Source: Chloroflexota bacterium (GTDB lineage Bacteria > Chloroflexota > Limnocylindria > Limnocylindrales > CSP1-4). From it: a DNA stretch of 16,406 bases. The DNA lies in contig JAJYGO010000083.1 in assembly GCA_021785115.1 (NCBI GenBank), positions 1-16,406 of the forward strand. The letters run 5' to 3'. Shown in pieces: positions 15,165-16,406 of the stretch (its first letter is position 1; every line of letters begins with the position of its first letter). A program made the position numbers and the translations under genes. The notes beneath the pieces were generated by a model. That model was given only the letters and a program-made list of their open reading frames with translations, had not been told where the DNA came from and made no database searches.

Positions 15165-16406
15165 ATGACGGCGGCGGTCGCGTCCACGGTCGGGTCCAGG
15201 CGGAACCTCGTCGCGCTCGCCTGGCACGGCTCGTTCCTGGCCGGGGCGACCGCGCTGGCGCAGCCCACGACGCTGCTTCCCGCCTACGTGGCGGCGCTGG
15301 GTGGGTCGCCGGCCCTCGTGGGCCTGACGCTGACCGTGCTGCTGGGCGGCGGGGCGGTACCCGAGCTGCTCTTCTCGCACCGCGTCGAGGGCAGCCCCCT
15401 GAAGCGGCCGTTCCTGCTGGTCGCCGTGTTCAGCCGGGCCGCGGCCTGGCTCGTCCTGGGAGCCGCGACCTGGCAGCTTCGCCGGAGCGCCTCGGGCCTG
15501 CTGCTCGGGGCCCTGCTGCTCCTGCTCGCGGTCTTCGCGATCGGGGGAAGCCTGGGCAACGTCGCCTACACCGACGTCTACGGCAAGAGCGTCCCGCCCG
15601 GCAGCCGCGGCCGTTTCTACGCCGCGCGCCAGTTCGCCGGCAGCGTCGTCGCGCTGGCCGCAACCTTCTGCGCAGGGCTGGTCCTGCAGAGCCACCTCGC
15701 CACCCTCGCCGGTTCCTATGCCGTGCTCTTCACGGGCAGCGGCCTGCTCCTCCTCGTGGCCGGCCTCGGGTTCGTCGCCGTGCGCGAGACGCCGAGCCCC
15801 CGCCAGTCCCGCCCGCCCCTCGGGACGTACCTCCGGCGGATGGGCACGCTCTGGCGGGCGGACCCCGGGCTCCGGGCGCTCGTGCTCGTCGAGAACCTCG
15901 CCTCGCTGCACCTCATGCTCCTGCCCTTCTACGTGGTGCTGGCCGTGGAATGGCTCCACGTCCCGCCCGCGATGGTGGCCGTCTACACCATGGCCCAGAT
16001 CGTCGGGGGCGCGGTCTCGAACCTGCTGTGGGGCCATCTCAACGACCGCGTCGGCAGCGGCGCGGTCCTCTCCGCCTGCCTGGCGCTGGGCAGCCTCATG
16101 CCCGTGCTGGCGCTCGCTCTCGCGGTCTTCGCCCCCGGTGCCTACGCGTTGATCTTCGTCGTCCTCGGCGCGGCAATGAACAGCCGGACGCTCGCCTACA
16201 ACAACGTGCTGGTGGATCGATCCCCGGTCGAGCTGCGGGCGACGTACACCGCGCTCGTCGGCACGCTCACCGCGCCGACGCTCCTGCTGCCCCTCGCGGG
16301 CGGCGCGCTCATCGCGCTGTTCGGGTTTCCGGCCCTCTTCCTGGGCATCGCCGCGGCCCTCGCGATCACGTGGGCCGCGCTGGGGCGCAGCACCGCACTC
16401 TTCGCT
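15165..16406 (+). CDS. Major facilitator superfamily-like transporter, 3' end outside window
   Basis: The window holds 414 codons of an open frame with no stop at its edge, so the C-terminus is cut off. The protein has repeated hydrophobic helices, about eleven to twelve in the visible part. A typical intracellular loop is DVYGKSVPPGSRGRFYAARQF (about 139-159), and GHLNDRVGSG (about 288-297) is the equivalent loop between the next pair of helices. The two similar loops suggest the two-half MFS layout. Substrate is unknown; drug or metabolite efflux is the usual role of such genes. ATG at 15165 has no Shine-Dalgarno but has a -10-like TAGAAT 11 nt upstream, suggesting a very short leader. It lies 100 bp after the GT87 gene on the same strand and seems to have its own promoter. 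Confidence 0.85.
   Translation, partial: MTAAVASTVGSRRNLVALAWHGSFLAGATALAQPTTLLPAYVAALGGSPALVGLTLTVLLGGGAVPELLFSHRVEGSPLKRPFLLVAVFSRAAAWLVLGAATWQLRRSASGLLLGALLLLLAVFAIGGSLGNVAYTDVYGKSVPPGSRGRFYAARQFAGSVVALAATFCAGLVLQSHLATLAGSYAVLFTGSGLLLLVAGLGFVAVRETPSPRQSRPPLGTYLRRMGTLWRADPGLRALVLVENLASLHLMLLPFYVVLAVEWLHVPPAMVAVYTMAQIVGGAVSNLLWGHLNDRVGSGAVLSACLALGSLMPVLALALAVFAPGAYALIFVVLGAAMNSRTLAYNNVLVDRSPVELRATYTALVGTLTAPTLLLPLAGGALIALFGFPALFLGIAAALAITWAALGRSTALFA

Noticed and set aside
14958..16037. A 359-codon minus-strand open frame
   Set aside because: It is antisense to the transporter gene and consists of Glu/Gln/Arg/Gly-rich low-complexity sequence.

Overview
This window comes from a very GC-rich bacterial chromosome. 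The best guess is a free-living, probably soil or water, member of the Chloroflexota, with an actinobacterium-like lineage as the alternative. The assignment is inference. It rests on high GC with strong G/C preference at third codon positions, a short tryptophan-poor cold-shock protein, the glycosyltransferase / alpha-toroid / GH130 cluster, and start codons lying directly behind -10-like boxes. No rRNA, tRNA, CRISPR array, insertion sequence or phage gene was recognised.

Left part (1-4622, + strand). About 1 kb without a convincing gene leads into a cold-shock protein gene (1007-1210). A strong hairpin follows, then a tightly overlapping three-gene carbohydrate operon: a GT4 glycosyltransferase (apparently starting at AUC), an alpha-toroid protein, and a GH130 mannoside phosphorylase/hydrolase-like enzyme. 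The overlaps of 8 nt and 1 nt suggest translational coupling and a shared pathway, probably making and trimming or recycling a mannose-type glycan or glycoside.

Regulatory part (4623-7031). A small DUF4177-like protein (minus) and an OmpR-type response regulator with a degenerate receiver (minus) stand opposite a divergently transcribed receiver-only protein (plus). Two nearly identical 17-bp dyads, CATGAC-N5-GTCATG, lie at 5157-5173 and 6221-6237, flanking the OmpR-type regulator. A perfect 16-bp hairpin with a GCAA loop sits against the Shine-Dalgarno of the receiver-only gene. No sensor kinase is present.

Proteostasis operon (7571-11125, minus): tig-clpP-clpX, a trigger-factor chaperone with both subunits of the ClpXP protease. 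tig and clpP overlap by ATGA. A gene-free stretch of about 540 bp with small hairpins separates it from the receiver gene.

Transport and envelope part (11171-16406). A minus-strand ABC-2 exporter operon (ATPase, then two paralogous permeases) is followed divergently by a GT87-type membrane glycosyltransferase and a major-facilitator-like transporter that runs off the window. The first genes of four transcription units (tig, the ABC ATPase, GT87 and the transporter) share a -10-like hexamer 6-11 nt before the start and lack a Shine-Dalgarno, which points to leaderless mRNAs. Most other genes have clear ribosome-binding sites.
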